Shown here in pieces: positions 26,293 to 34,052 of a stretch of 64,000 nt of DNA. Made by a program: the position numbers and the translations under genes. The number at the start of each line of letters is the position of its first letter. Position 1 is the stretch's first letter. This stretch comes from Bacteroidota bacterium (GTDB taxonomy: Bacteria > Bacteroidota > Bacteroidia > B-17B0 > Aurantibacillaceae): assembly GCA_013697245.1 (NCBI GenBank), contig JACCXH010000057.1, positions 48,497 to 112,496 on the forward strand. Reading direction: 5' to 3'. Below the pieces are notes generated by a model. It saw only the letters and a list, made by a program, of their open reading frames with translations. It searched no databases and was not told the origin of the DNA.

Positions 26293-26847
26293 TTATTTTT
26301 TTACAAATGGTTCTAACGTACTTACCAAAGTTACATCAACAACTTCTGCTATATTCTTTACGTATAACGAGGGAACCTGGATGTTATAATCGGCAACTTT
26401 AATTTTAAATTTAGTGTCAAGCATTACATCAGCACCTTTTTTTGTTAAAGTACCATCCAATGTCACATCTTTGGTAACACCGTGCAATTCCATTTTACCG
26501 GTAACAGTAACTTTATGTTCGCCATCGGCCGTATAATCTATTTTTTCGTTGATCTTGCCCTTAAAAACACAATTAGGGTATTTGGTAGACTCTAAATAAT
26601 TCTCATTAAAATGCTCTTCCATTAAAGCATTTTTAAATTTAAAATTTTGAATGGTAACCCTTACCTGTAGATCGTTTGTGGTAGTATTTAAAACAATTAC
26701 CGCGCCTTTATTAGAGGCATCAATATCCTCTAAGGGGGACTTAGAATAAAAATGTATTAAAGTTGTACCGTCTTTTGCTTTATAGATCTGAGAATACAAA
26801 CCCGTTAAGCTAAAAGATAAAAGCGTAGCAAATAATAATTTTTTCAT
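26293..26847 (-). CDS. YceI family protein
   Basis: A 184-residue periplasmic lipocalin-like protein thought to bind isoprenoid or amphiphilic molecules; the exact ligand is unknown. Signal peptide residues 1-19 (LTGLYSQ). Family features: SKSPLEDIDASNKGAVI, the YPNCVFKGKI segment, and ELHGVTKDVTLDGTL. I chose the ATG at 26847 (MKKLLFATLL) over an upstream in-frame start at 26892 that overlaps mutY. It sits 20 bases after mutY and 12 before the DUF5777 gene. Confidence 0.85.
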   Translation of the reverse strand: MKKLLFATLLSFSLTGLYSQIYKAKDGTTLIHFYSKSPLEDIDASNKGAVIVLNTTTNDLQVRVTIQNFKFKNALMEEHFNENYLESTKYPNCVFKGKINEKIDYTADGEHKVTVTGKMELHGVTKDVTLDGTLTKKGADVMLDTKFKIKVADYNIQVPSLYVKNIAEVVDVTLVSTLEPFVKK

Positions 26848-26867
26848 AAGTTGAATTTTAATCAAAT

Positions 26868-27929
26868 TTAAACTATTTCTTTCAAATCGCAATCATTTAT
26901 GAATTTTTCGCTTAACCTCGAAAAAGCGAAATCTGTTAAATTATCAACGCCGGTTTTTGTTTGCTTTTTATCAAGAATACTTTCGGTTTTTATAACATAG
27001 AATTTGGCAAATAAGTGTTGGTGACTTAAAATATGTTTGTATGATTTTGAGGTATAAAGCAGGCTGAATTTTTGCCCTGCCATTTGTTTAAGTTTTGAAT
27101 GTTTTAATAGTTGAAGCGAAGAGATCTCTTTCTCGCTTTCAATAAGGTAAAACTCGTAAAGCCCCTTCCAGATATCGTTTGCAGAGCGCTTATTTAAATA
27201 GATCTTATTATTTTTATCTATAAGCACAACATAATTTAAAAAGCGGTTACTTACTTTTGTTTTTTTTGCTTTAACCGGTAATTCACTAACGCGCGCGGCT
27301 TTAAAGGCAAAACACTTAGCGTTAAAAATGCAATTTTCGCAATCAGGCTTGGTTGGTTTGCAATATTGCGAGCCAAATTCCATAATGGCCTGGTTGTATA
27401 AAGCCGGCTCTTTTTTATCCAATAATTGGGTAGCCAAAACCTGAAACTCTTTTTTGCCCTGCCCCGAATCAATTGGGGTGTCTATCCCAAACAAGCGGCT
27501 TAAAATGCGGTAAACATTGCCATCCACTACAGCAAAAGGTAAATTATAGGCAAAACTGCTAATTGCGGCGGCGGTATAGTCGCCAATGCCTTTTAAAGCC
27601 CTTATATCTTCATAATTTGTTGGAAACAGACCCTTATACTGGCTATTTATCACTTTTGCTGTGGCGTGAAGGTTTCGCGCGCGCGAATAGTAGCCTAAGC
27701 CTTGCCATAATTTTAATACTTCATCTTCGTTGGCAGCGGCCAATTGACTTACTTGTGGGTACTTTTGAATGAACCTTAAGTAGTAACCCATGCCCTGTAC
27801 TACCTGTGTTTGCTGCAAAATTATCTCAGAAAGCCATATTTTATATGCATCTGTCTCGTGCCGCCAGGGCAGGTCGCGTTTGTTTTTTTTATACCATAAA
27901 ATAAGGCCCCGGCCAAACCAACTTTCCAT
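26868..27929 (-). CDS. mutY: A/G-specific adenine DNA glycosylase
   Basis: Removes adenine mispaired with 8-oxoguanine. The 353-residue protein has the LQQTQV motif with the catalytic glutamate, a helix-hairpin-helix GIGDYTAAAI, the catalytic aspartate in VDGNVYRILSR, and the [4Fe-4S] ligands in CKPTKPDCENCIFNAKC (C-x6-C-x2-C-x5-C). A C-terminal NUDIX-like domain from about residue 230 recognises 8-oxoguanine. It heads the minus-strand run toward hemD and is divergent from the HU gene. Confidence 0.95.
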   Translation of the reverse strand: MESWFGRGLILWYKKNKRDLPWRHETDAYKIWLSEIILQQTQVVQGMGYYLRFIQKYPQVSQLAAANEDEVLKLWQGLGYYSRARNLHATAKVINSQYKGLFPTNYEDIRALKGIGDYTAAAISSFAYNLPFAVVDGNVYRILSRLFGIDTPIDSGQGKKEFQVLATQLLDKKEPALYNQAIMEFGSQYCKPTKPDCENCIFNAKCFAFKAARVSELPVKAKKTKVSNRFLNYVVLIDKNNKIYLNKRSANDIWKGLYEFYLIESEKEISSLQLLKHSKLKQMAGQKFSLLYTSKSYKHILSHQHLFAKFYVIKTESILDKKQTKTGVDNLTDFAFSRLSEKFINDCDLKEIV

Positions 27930-28014
27930 TATGAGGACAAAATTAAGCCTAAAACCCTTATTAACACTTAAAAAAAGAAATTCTTAAAAAATTTTCAATT
28001 ATTAATAATAATAC

Positions 28015-28022
28015 TATCTTTG
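28015..28022 (+). promoter_or_regulatory. Probable -7 box for the HU gene
   Basis: TATCTTTG, a perfect TAnnTTTG match, with a TTTTC sequence 18 bases upstream as a weak -33 element. The HU ATG follows 46 bases later. Confidence 0.45.
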
Positions 28023-28068
28023 CTGCCCGTTTTAAAATACAATTAATTGATTTTAAATAGTTTGTAAA

Positions 28069-28383
28069 ATGACCAAAGCAGATATTGTTAACGAAATTTC
28101 AGAGAAAACAGGCATTGAAAAAATGGCTGTACAAGCCACGGTAGAAGCGTTTATGAAGACCATACGCAACTCCATGGTAGAAGGTAAAAATGTTTATTTA
28201 CGAGGGTTTGGAACTTTTGTAGTAAAAAAACGCGCCGAAAAAATAGGGCGTAATATTTCTAAAAACACAACCGTAGTTATTCCTGCGCACTATATTCCCG
28301 CATTTAAAGCCTCAAAAACTTTTGCAGATAGGGTAAAGCGCAATGTAAAAACGGCCGAACCAATACAAAAAAACATGGATTAA
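28069..28383 (+). CDS. HU/IHF family DNA-binding protein
   Basis: A 104-residue nucleoid protein with the canonical HU fold: an N-terminal helical part (MTKADIVNEISEKTGIE), the beta arm region with GFGTFVVKKRAEKIGRNIS (HU signature) and a PAHYIPAFKASKTF segment in place of the more usual PAxxxPxFKPGK. The C-terminus has an additional 15 basic residues. It bends DNA as a dimer. It heads a plus-strand run with a TPR protein and, further on, RNase G, an order common in Bacteroidota. Confidence 0.92.
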   Translation: MTKADIVNEISEKTGIEKMAVQATVEAFMKTIRNSMVEGKNVYLRGFGTFVVKKRAEKIGRNISKNTTVVIPAHYIPAFKASKTFADRVKRNVKTAEPIQKNMD

Positions 28384-28390
28384 ATAAACA

Positions 28391-29215
28391 ATGAGCGTTA
28401 AAAACACACAAGTAATTTTAGTTGTTGGCGCTTTAGGTTTATTCGTTCTTTTATTTATTGCACCAAAAATTGCGCCTAAACATAGTGATGATGATGGGCA
28501 CGATCATTCAACCAAAACCACAGCGGCATTAAGCAATGCTAACCTGGAGGTTTATTTGAACATGGCCGTTAAAGGTTTGGAACCTTCTAAAAAAATGCAG
28601 TACGATAAGTTACTGGCCTCGCAAAAATTAGATAGCGTGGTTGTTTTTTGGGACAGAACAAAAAGGCCCGATCTTGCCGCACATTATACGGAAGTATTGG
28701 CAAAGAAGGAAAATAAAGCGGCCAGCTGGGCAAAAGCCGGTAACCGATATTATTATGCCATCCAGTTCATTCAGGATAAAACAGCAATACCGGTTTTGTA
28801 TCAATCTGCAAACCGTTGTTTTGCTAAAAGTTTGGAGCTTGACCCTAACAATACAGATACTAAAATTATGTTAGCATCTTGTTTTGTAGAAGGTTCTGAA
28901 GATCCGATGGAAGGAATAAAACGCCTGAAGGAAGTTGAGAAGACCGATAGCAACAATGTAAAACTGCAATTAACTTTTGCATTTTTCTCTGTAAAAAGCG
29001 GCCAGTTAGATAAAGCAATTACCAGGTTTAACAATGTAATAAAAATAGACACAAATTACATTGAAGCCTATTTGCATCTGGCAGATACTTATGAGCAACA
29101 AGGCAATACGGCCAAAACAATTGAGATGTTGCAAAAATATTCGGCCAAAACAAATGATGTAACAGCAAGACTAGAAATAAATAAATATATCGATCAATTA
29201 AAAAGTAAAAATTAA
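28391..29215 (+). CDS. TPR-repeat protein with N-terminal membrane anchor
   Basis: A 274-residue protein with one hydrophobic N-terminal segment (residues 8-26, VILVVGALGLFVLLFIAP) then a short His-rich linker (DDDGHDHS) and several tetratricopeptide repeats over residues 100-270. Probably membrane-anchored with the TPRs on the periplasmic side, acting as a protein-interaction scaffold. It follows HU by 7 bases. I cannot name a partner; this gene between HU and RNase G recurs in Bacteroidota. Confidence 0.75.
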   Translation: MSVKNTQVILVVGALGLFVLLFIAPKIAPKHSDDDGHDHSTKTTAALSNANLEVYLNMAVKGLEPSKKMQYDKLLASQKLDSVVVFWDRTKRPDLAAHYTEVLAKKENKAASWAKAGNRYYYAIQFIQDKTAIPVLYQSANRCFAKSLELDPNNTDTKIMLASCFVEGSEDPMEGIKRLKEVEKTDSNNVKLQLTFAFFSVKSGQLDKAITRFNNVIKIDTNYIEAYLHLADTYEQQGNTAKTIEMLQKYSAKTNDVTARLEINKYIDQLKSKN

Positions 29216-29233
29216 CCATTTAAAATAAATATT

Positions 29234-29323
29234 ATGCCAAGCGGAAAGAAAAGAAAAAGACATAAAATGGCGACACACAAACGCAAAAAACGTTTGAGGA
29301 AGAATCGTCATAAGAAAAAATAA
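29234..29323 (+). CDS. 29-aa basic protein, AURKAIP1/COX24 domain type (ribosome-associated)
   Basis: MPSGKKRKRHKMATHKRK and eleven further residues, with 17 Lys or Arg in all. The KMATHKRKKRLRKNRHK pattern resembles the COX24/AURKAIP1 domain found in mitochondrial small-subunit protein mS38 and in tiny Bacteroidota proteins. The ATG at 29234 is 18 bases after the TPR gene stop, and the stop codon at 29321-29323 is immediately followed by a terminator. It is too short for standard gene prediction. A ribosomal role is inferred from the family resemblance. Confidence 0.75.
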   Translation: MPSGKKRKRHKMATHKRKKRLRKNRHKKK

Positions 29324-29346
29324 TCGGCTATAGCTGATTGTTTTTT
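29322..29346 (+). terminator. Rho-independent terminator after the COX24-type gene
   Basis: AATCGGC and GCTGATT form a 7-bp stem (one G-T pair) with a TATA loop, followed by GTTTTTT. The stem begins inside the stop codon of the 29-aa gene. Confidence 0.65.
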
Positions 29347-29380
29347 AGTAAAAAATTACTTTAACGGAAGGCATCTTGAT

Positions 29381-29396
29381 CCCGATAGCTATCGGG
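29381..29396. repeat. Palindrome CCCGATAGCTATCGGG
   Basis: A perfect 16-bp palindrome in the gap before the RNase G gene, with a 14-bp match to the palindrome at 20387-20400. Both are intergenic; neither has a T tract of a terminator. Confidence 0.6.
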
Positions 29397-29541
29397 GCCG
29401 TTAATGTAATTTAATATTATAATAAATAATGCGCTTTTTTTAAATGCGTATACGGGTCGTTTGTTTTTTTGAACGATCTGTTTGAGGTTATTCGATATTT
29501 ATTGTAGACACATACTATTAATAATTTAAAATATTACGCGC

Positions 29542-31098
29542 GTGAACCAAGAATTAATAATTAATTCCACGCCTAACGAAGTTGTTATAGCTCTACTGCA
29601 CGATAAACGTTTGGTAGAGTTACACCGCGAAAAGAACAACTCAAAATTTTCGGTAGGCGATATTTACTTAGGCAAAGCTAAAAAGGTTATGACAGGCCTT
29701 AACGCAGCTTTTGTGGATGTAGGATATGAAAAAGATGCATTTTTGCATTACCTAGACCTGGGGCCACAGGCCAACTCACTTATAAAATACGTTAACACGG
29801 CACAGAATGGCAAACAAAATGTGAGCAACCTGATGTACTTTAAGAACGAGCCCGAAATTAAAAAAGACGGCAAGATCAACGAAGTTATAAAATCAGGACA
29901 GAACGTTTTGGTGCAGGTGGCAAAAGAACCCATTAGTGCAAAAGGCCCAAGAATTACAACTGAAATTTCTTTAGCGGGTCGTTATCTTGTTTTAATTCCT
30001 TTTTCCGATAAGATTTCTGTTTCTTCTAAAATTAGAAACTTCGACGAGAAAAAACGTTTAAAAGATCTAATGCAAACCATAAAGCCAAAGAATTTTGGGG
30101 TTATTGTGCGCACTGTTGCCGAAAATAAACCGGTAGCAGATCTTGAAGCCGATCTTAATGATCTTGTAAAACGTTGGGACGATTGTTTTAATATGCTAAA
30201 AACCGGCCAACCACCGTTACGCGTGCTGGGTGAGGTTGACAGAAGCAACGCCATGCTTCGCGATTTTTTAAACGCGTCGTTTAACGCTATTCATGTAAAT
30301 GATGCAACCGTTTTCGAAGACCTTAAATCGTACATAAAAACAATTTCACCGGATAAGGTAGATATTTTAAAACTATACAATGGCAAGCTGCCCATGTTTG
30401 ATGCACTGGGAGTTGAGAAACAAATAAAAATTTTGTTTGGCAAAACCGTGCACATGCGAAGCGGCGCATATTTGGTTGTAGAACATACCGAGGCTTTACA
30501 CGTGTTTGATGTGAACAGCGGTAACCGTGCAAAAAGCGACAGTACGCAGGAAGAGAATGCACTGGAAGTAAATTTAGAATCTGCCGTTGAGGTGGCACGA
30601 CAATTACGTTTACGTGATATGGGCGGTATTATTGTAGTTGATTTTATTGACATGCACAATGCCGACAACCGTAAGCTGCTATTTGATAAATTGAAAGAGG
30701 AGATGAAAAGTGATCGTGCCAAGCACAACATTTTACCTCCAAGCAAATTTGGCTTAATTCAAATTACACGTCAGCGTTTACGTCCCGAAGTTAATATTGA
30801 AGTGTTAGAAACTTGTCCAAGCTGTAATGGTACAGGCAAAGTGCAACCGAGTATTTTATTTGTTGACCAGATAGAAAACACTTTGCGTTTTATTATTAAA
30901 GAACAAAATCAAAAAAATATTACATTAAATATCCATCCATACATTGAAGCTTTTATTAAAAAAGGCGGTTTGTTTAAAAGCAAACAATGGAAATGGTACT
31001 TTGAACATAAACAATGGGTAAAAGTACAAGGCATGGCCAGCCAAGGCTTTATGGAATTTAAATTCTTTAATAAAGATGGTGATGAGATCGTAGTTTAA
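29542..31098 (+). CDS. rng: Ribonuclease E/G family protein
   Basis: Endoribonuclease for mRNA decay and rRNA processing. The 518 residues open with an S1 RNA-binding domain (SVGDIYLGKAKKVMTGLNAA, residues 37-110), followed by the RNase H-like/DNase I-like catalytic region with the metal-binding aspartates in HVFDVNSGN and GGIIVVDFIDM, and the Zn-link CPSCNGTGK near residue 430. It lacks the long C-terminal scaffold of E. coli RNase E, as for RNase G. The start is GTG at 29542. The preceding 218-bp gap holds a terminator and a palindrome but no gene. Confidence 0.92.
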   Translation: MNQELIINSTPNEVVIALLHDKRLVELHREKNNSKFSVGDIYLGKAKKVMTGLNAAFVDVGYEKDAFLHYLDLGPQANSLIKYVNTAQNGKQNVSNLMYFKNEPEIKKDGKINEVIKSGQNVLVQVAKEPISAKGPRITTEISLAGRYLVLIPFSDKISVSSKIRNFDEKKRLKDLMQTIKPKNFGVIVRTVAENKPVADLEADLNDLVKRWDDCFNMLKTGQPPLRVLGEVDRSNAMLRDFLNASFNAIHVNDATVFEDLKSYIKTISPDKVDILKLYNGKLPMFDALGVEKQIKILFGKTVHMRSGAYLVVEHTEALHVFDVNSGNRAKSDSTQEENALEVNLESAVEVARQLRLRDMGGIIVVDFIDMHNADNRKLLFDKLKEEMKSDRAKHNILPPSKFGLIQITRQRLRPEVNIEVLETCPSCNGTGKVQPSILFVDQIENTLRFIIKEQNQKNITLNIHPYIEAFIKKGGLFKSKQWKWYFEHKQWVKVQGMASQGFMEFKFFNKDGDEIVV

Positions 31099-31125
31099 TT
31101 TATTGTAAACTAAATACTAATTTTT

Positions 31126-31151
31126 AAAAGGCCTCATTTTGAGGCTTTTTT
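31126..31151 (+). terminator. Rho-independent terminator of rng
   Basis: GCCTC and GAGGC, extended by A/T pairs on both sides, form a hairpin with an ATTTT loop, followed by TTTTTTG. It is nearly symmetrical and can also end the convergent gene whose stop is at 31154. Confidence 0.75.
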
Positions 31152-31153
31152 GT

Positions 31154-32620
31154 TTATGTCCTCCTCGGCAACGCCAACTGCTTTACAAATAATTTTTTCA
31201 TTAAGGGCAAGCATGCTAAGAAAAGTATTATCGGAAGATATTTGCAAAGCATGAACCAAAGATCGTATTCTTCTTGCCAATAAGAATATAAATACTGGTC
31301 TAAATAATAACGGTAATCATAAACGGTTACCTGTTGACCATCTATATTAACCACAGATTGTACAGCGCCGCTACTGTAATTGTAAGAATAAAAATCATGA
31401 AATACAGATGTGTAACGCCTTAAATAATAAACGATCATCATTGGCATATAAATAATTATTAAGTAAAATAGTTGATTCAAAATATTAAAGAAAGGTTTAA
31501 ATGACCGTTGTTGTTTACCTGTTACAAATAAACTTACGATGGAAGTGAGGAAGAGTAGGAAAATAAACCACTGAAAACAATGTTCTGAATTGGAGCTGCT
31601 GAAAAAGATCTGCGAAATTATAAATGCCAACAAAGGATACAAGGCCATAACAATGGCTGTAATTAAATATTGTTGCCATGAATTTAATTTAAACAAAATA
31701 AGCATCAGGCTTAACGAAAAAATGACATAGAACATGCCCCATAAAAAATCCTTATCCCAAATAAATAATTTACCAAATTTGGCATCGAATAAATTATTAA
31801 AGGCTGTTCGTAACTGCTCTTTATAATAATCACCGCCTAGGTTCATTTCCTGTATATCCAACCAACCGGTTTTTTGCGCTTTAATATAATTGGCGGCCAT
31901 TTCGCTGGCATCAAAGTTTGGATAGACACCATACTTATTACAAATTAAAATGTGGCGTTCAACTTTTGCTTTTACGGCATTAAAATCTGCTGTTGGCTGA
32001 TAGCCTAAACGCAAACGATAATTACTTTTTACCTGCGGATACGTAATGCTATCATTTAAAAAACGCCAGGGCGTATAATTATTGTAGACATTAATTTTGT
32101 TGACATTAAAATAAGTGCGCTTATTTGTTGTATCGTACGTGTTCTCGTAAGAATAATAATTGGTAGGAATAAATGGCTCTATTTCATTCAAGGTATTTAC
32201 ATCGTTAAACAATTCTTTGTCAGTAAACAGCCGTGCCATTTTTGTATTGTAACTTACAACAAAGGGCGAACCAAACCAGGCAAAAATTGCAATACAAATA
32301 AATACTAAAAAGAAATTTTTATACTCTTCGCCCGATCTTAAATTGCCGAAATTCTTTTCTTTATTAAAGATCAGATAACGGTAAGCCCAAAACCAAGATA
32401 ATATAAAAGCAAGTACACTTAATAATAAATACCATAAACCATCGTCGGCCTTGCTGGTAAGATCAATCGGTACTAGCCAACCAATGGCAGCTGAGAGAAA
32501 ATAAAGTACAAGGCCAAACCATAATACATAATGGATCTTGCTTATCCACACAACAGGATAATTGGTTAGCAAATACGTATCGAGGCGGTTTAAAAAACCG
32601 GGAGCTATTTTTTTAAACAT
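31154..32620 (-). CDS. Membrane protein, probable partner of the adjacent ABC ATPase
   Basis: A 488-residue integral membrane protein that I do not assign to a named family. I count about eight transmembrane helices: three in the first 130 residues, a soluble extracytoplasmic segment of about 160 residues (roughly 130-290, rich in Tyr and Asn), then five more in the C-terminal half. It starts a single base downstream of the ATPase gene stop region, so the pair is almost certainly translated together. This suggests an unusual ABC exporter or ABC-2-like permease. No signature of FtsX/MacB or GldF/GldG was recognised. Confidence 0.65.
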   Translation of the reverse strand: MFKKIAPGFLNRLDTYLLTNYPVVWISKIHYVLWFGLVLYFLSAAIGWLVPIDLTSKADDGLWYLLLSVLAFILSWFWAYRYLIFNKEKNFGNLRSGEEYKNFFLVFICIAIFAWFGSPFVVSYNTKMARLFTDKELFNDVNTLNEIEPFIPTNYYSYENTYDTTNKRTYFNVNKINVYNNYTPWRFLNDSITYPQVKSNYRLRLGYQPTADFNAVKAKVERHILICNKYGVYPNFDASEMAANYIKAQKTGWLDIQEMNLGGDYYKEQLRTAFNNLFDAKFGKLFIWDKDFLWGMFYVIFSLSLMLILFKLNSWQQYLITAIVMALYPLLAFIISQIFFSSSNSEHCFQWFIFLLFLTSIVSLFVTGKQQRSFKPFFNILNQLFYLIIIYMPMMIVYYLRRYTSVFHDFYSYNYSSGAVQSVVNIDGQQVTVYDYRYYLDQYLYSYWQEEYDLWFMLCKYLPIILFLACLPLMKKLFVKQLALPRRT

Positions 32621-32621
32621 A

Positions 32622-33818
32622 TTAAATATCTTTATGAAATAATTGACGGGTACTTTGACTGATATCCCTGTAATAATTTAATTCCAATCCGCTTTTTTGA
32701 ATGGTTGACAAAACATCGAACCAATTTACATCAATGCCACAACTAATAATAAAAGCTGTTCCTGCATCTTCAATCTTAAAACCGTTTGCTTCGGGTAAAC
32801 AGTTTTGTAATTGTTGTAAAGTAAAATTACCTGCTACTTCATAATTATTTACCGCACGATCAATTCCGAAATCAATTTGTTTACCATTGTAAATGGTTTT
32901 ACCCTGGCGAATAAAAATAATATTATCCGCAATGCGCTCTATCTCATGCAATTGTTGAGAGCTTAAAATAATTGAGATAGGATTGCTTTGTGATTGCGCA
33001 AAAAAACGCAGGTCCTGCAAAAATAATTGCTGCGCATTAATGTCTAAATTCGCAAGTGGCTCATCTAATATTAATAAATGCGGGCGCCACAATAACATTT
33101 TTGCTAATTCAAAACGCATGCGGTAACCGCTTGAAATTTGGTTCCAGGTAAGATCGCGAAATTTATCCAAACCCAAACGGAATAAAATATAATCTATCTG
33201 TTTTAAATTTTGCGCGCCCGTAATATTATGGATGGTGGCAAAGAATAATAAATTCTCTAACAATGTGCCGTGCCATTTTGGAATGCGTTGTGGTATAAAA
33301 GCAAATTTATTTTTTGCCTGGTACCAGTTGTTCGAAAAATTACCTAAGGCAGGAAATTCAATACTGCCGGTATCTGTAGAAAGTTGTCCCGAAACAATTC
33401 TCAACAAAGTTGTTTTACCATTTCCATTCTCACCAACCACGCCGGTAATTTCTCCCAGCTTTAATTCAAAAGAAATAGGATGTAATTTAAAAGGATTACG
33501 CCCACTATGAAATTGTTTGGTAATATCGGCGGCTTTAAAAACAATTTCAGAACTAATGGCAGATCTGTTTGCCAATTCAAAATTTTGCGCTTTTATTTTA
33601 TCGAGAATAACCGAAGCACCATTGGCCACCCCGTCTTGTTGTTCGGGATTAACATCAATAATGCTGAGGTAGTTCTTTCTTAGCTCAAAGATCTCGTTTA
33701 CCAGGTTCTCCGGTAATTGGTAATCGTTGGTAAGATCGAGGCCGCGGCGGGTGAATAAACTGTAGTCTTTCGAATGAAAAGAATCTTCTAGTTGTTGTAT
33801 GAATTTATTTTCGATCAT
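32622..33818 (-). CDS. ABC transporter ATP-binding protein
   Basis: The central ABC domain (about residues 112-320) has Walker A GENGNGKTTL, Q-loop region FAFIPQRIPKWHG, signature ISSGYRMRFELAK (a variant of LSGGQ), Walker B LLILDEPLANLD and an H-loop-like SSQQLHEIERIAD. There is an additional N-terminal region of about 110 residues and a C-terminal extension of about 80 residues, making it 398 residues, longer than a stand-alone ABC subunit. The adjacent membrane protein is its likely partner. Substrate unknown. Confidence 0.85.
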   Translation of the reverse strand: MIENKFIQQLEDSFHSKDYSLFTRRGLDLTNDYQLPENLVNEIFELRKNYLSIIDVNPEQQDGVANGASVILDKIKAQNFELANRSAISSEIVFKAADITKQFHSGRNPFKLHPISFELKLGEITGVVGENGNGKTTLLRIVSGQLSTDTGSIEFPALGNFSNNWYQAKNKFAFIPQRIPKWHGTLLENLLFFATIHNITGAQNLKQIDYILFRLGLDKFRDLTWNQISSGYRMRFELAKMLLWRPHLLILDEPLANLDINAQQLFLQDLRFFAQSQSNPISIILSSQQLHEIERIADNIIFIRQGKTIYNGKQIDFGIDRAVNNYEVAGNFTLQQLQNCLPEANGFKIEDAGTAFIISCGIDVNWFDVLSTIQKSGLELNYYRDISQSTRQLFHKDI

Positions 33819-33866
33819 AGTTTAAAAACATTTAACTTCTTTCAATATTGTATTTCTGTTTATTAT

Positions 33867-33942
33867 GGTTCGACAGGTTCACCAAAACCATCTCGTTACT
33901 CGGAGCAAGTTTATGCTGAGCTTAGTCGAAGCATTGAAGTGC
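33867..33942 (+). repeat. Dispersed repeat, copy A (TTCGACAGGTTCA...TGAGCTTAGTCGAAG type)
   Basis: A 76-bp intergenic segment that starts GGTTCGACAGGTTCACC and contains CGGAGCAAGTTTATGCTGAG and CTTAGTCGAAGCATTGAAGT. Its ends are imperfectly complementary. A related copy lies inverted at 41758-41836, where the 42-base core matches at about 36 positions. Confidence 0.6.
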
Positions 33943-34052
33943 TGATTAAAAACGCTTATACTACGTTCTTTTGAAGATATCCCTTTTCTTTCTCAAATAT
34001 TAATATTAAATTTAATCAAAGGTTCTGAATAATAATACTAAAATCGAGTCCC

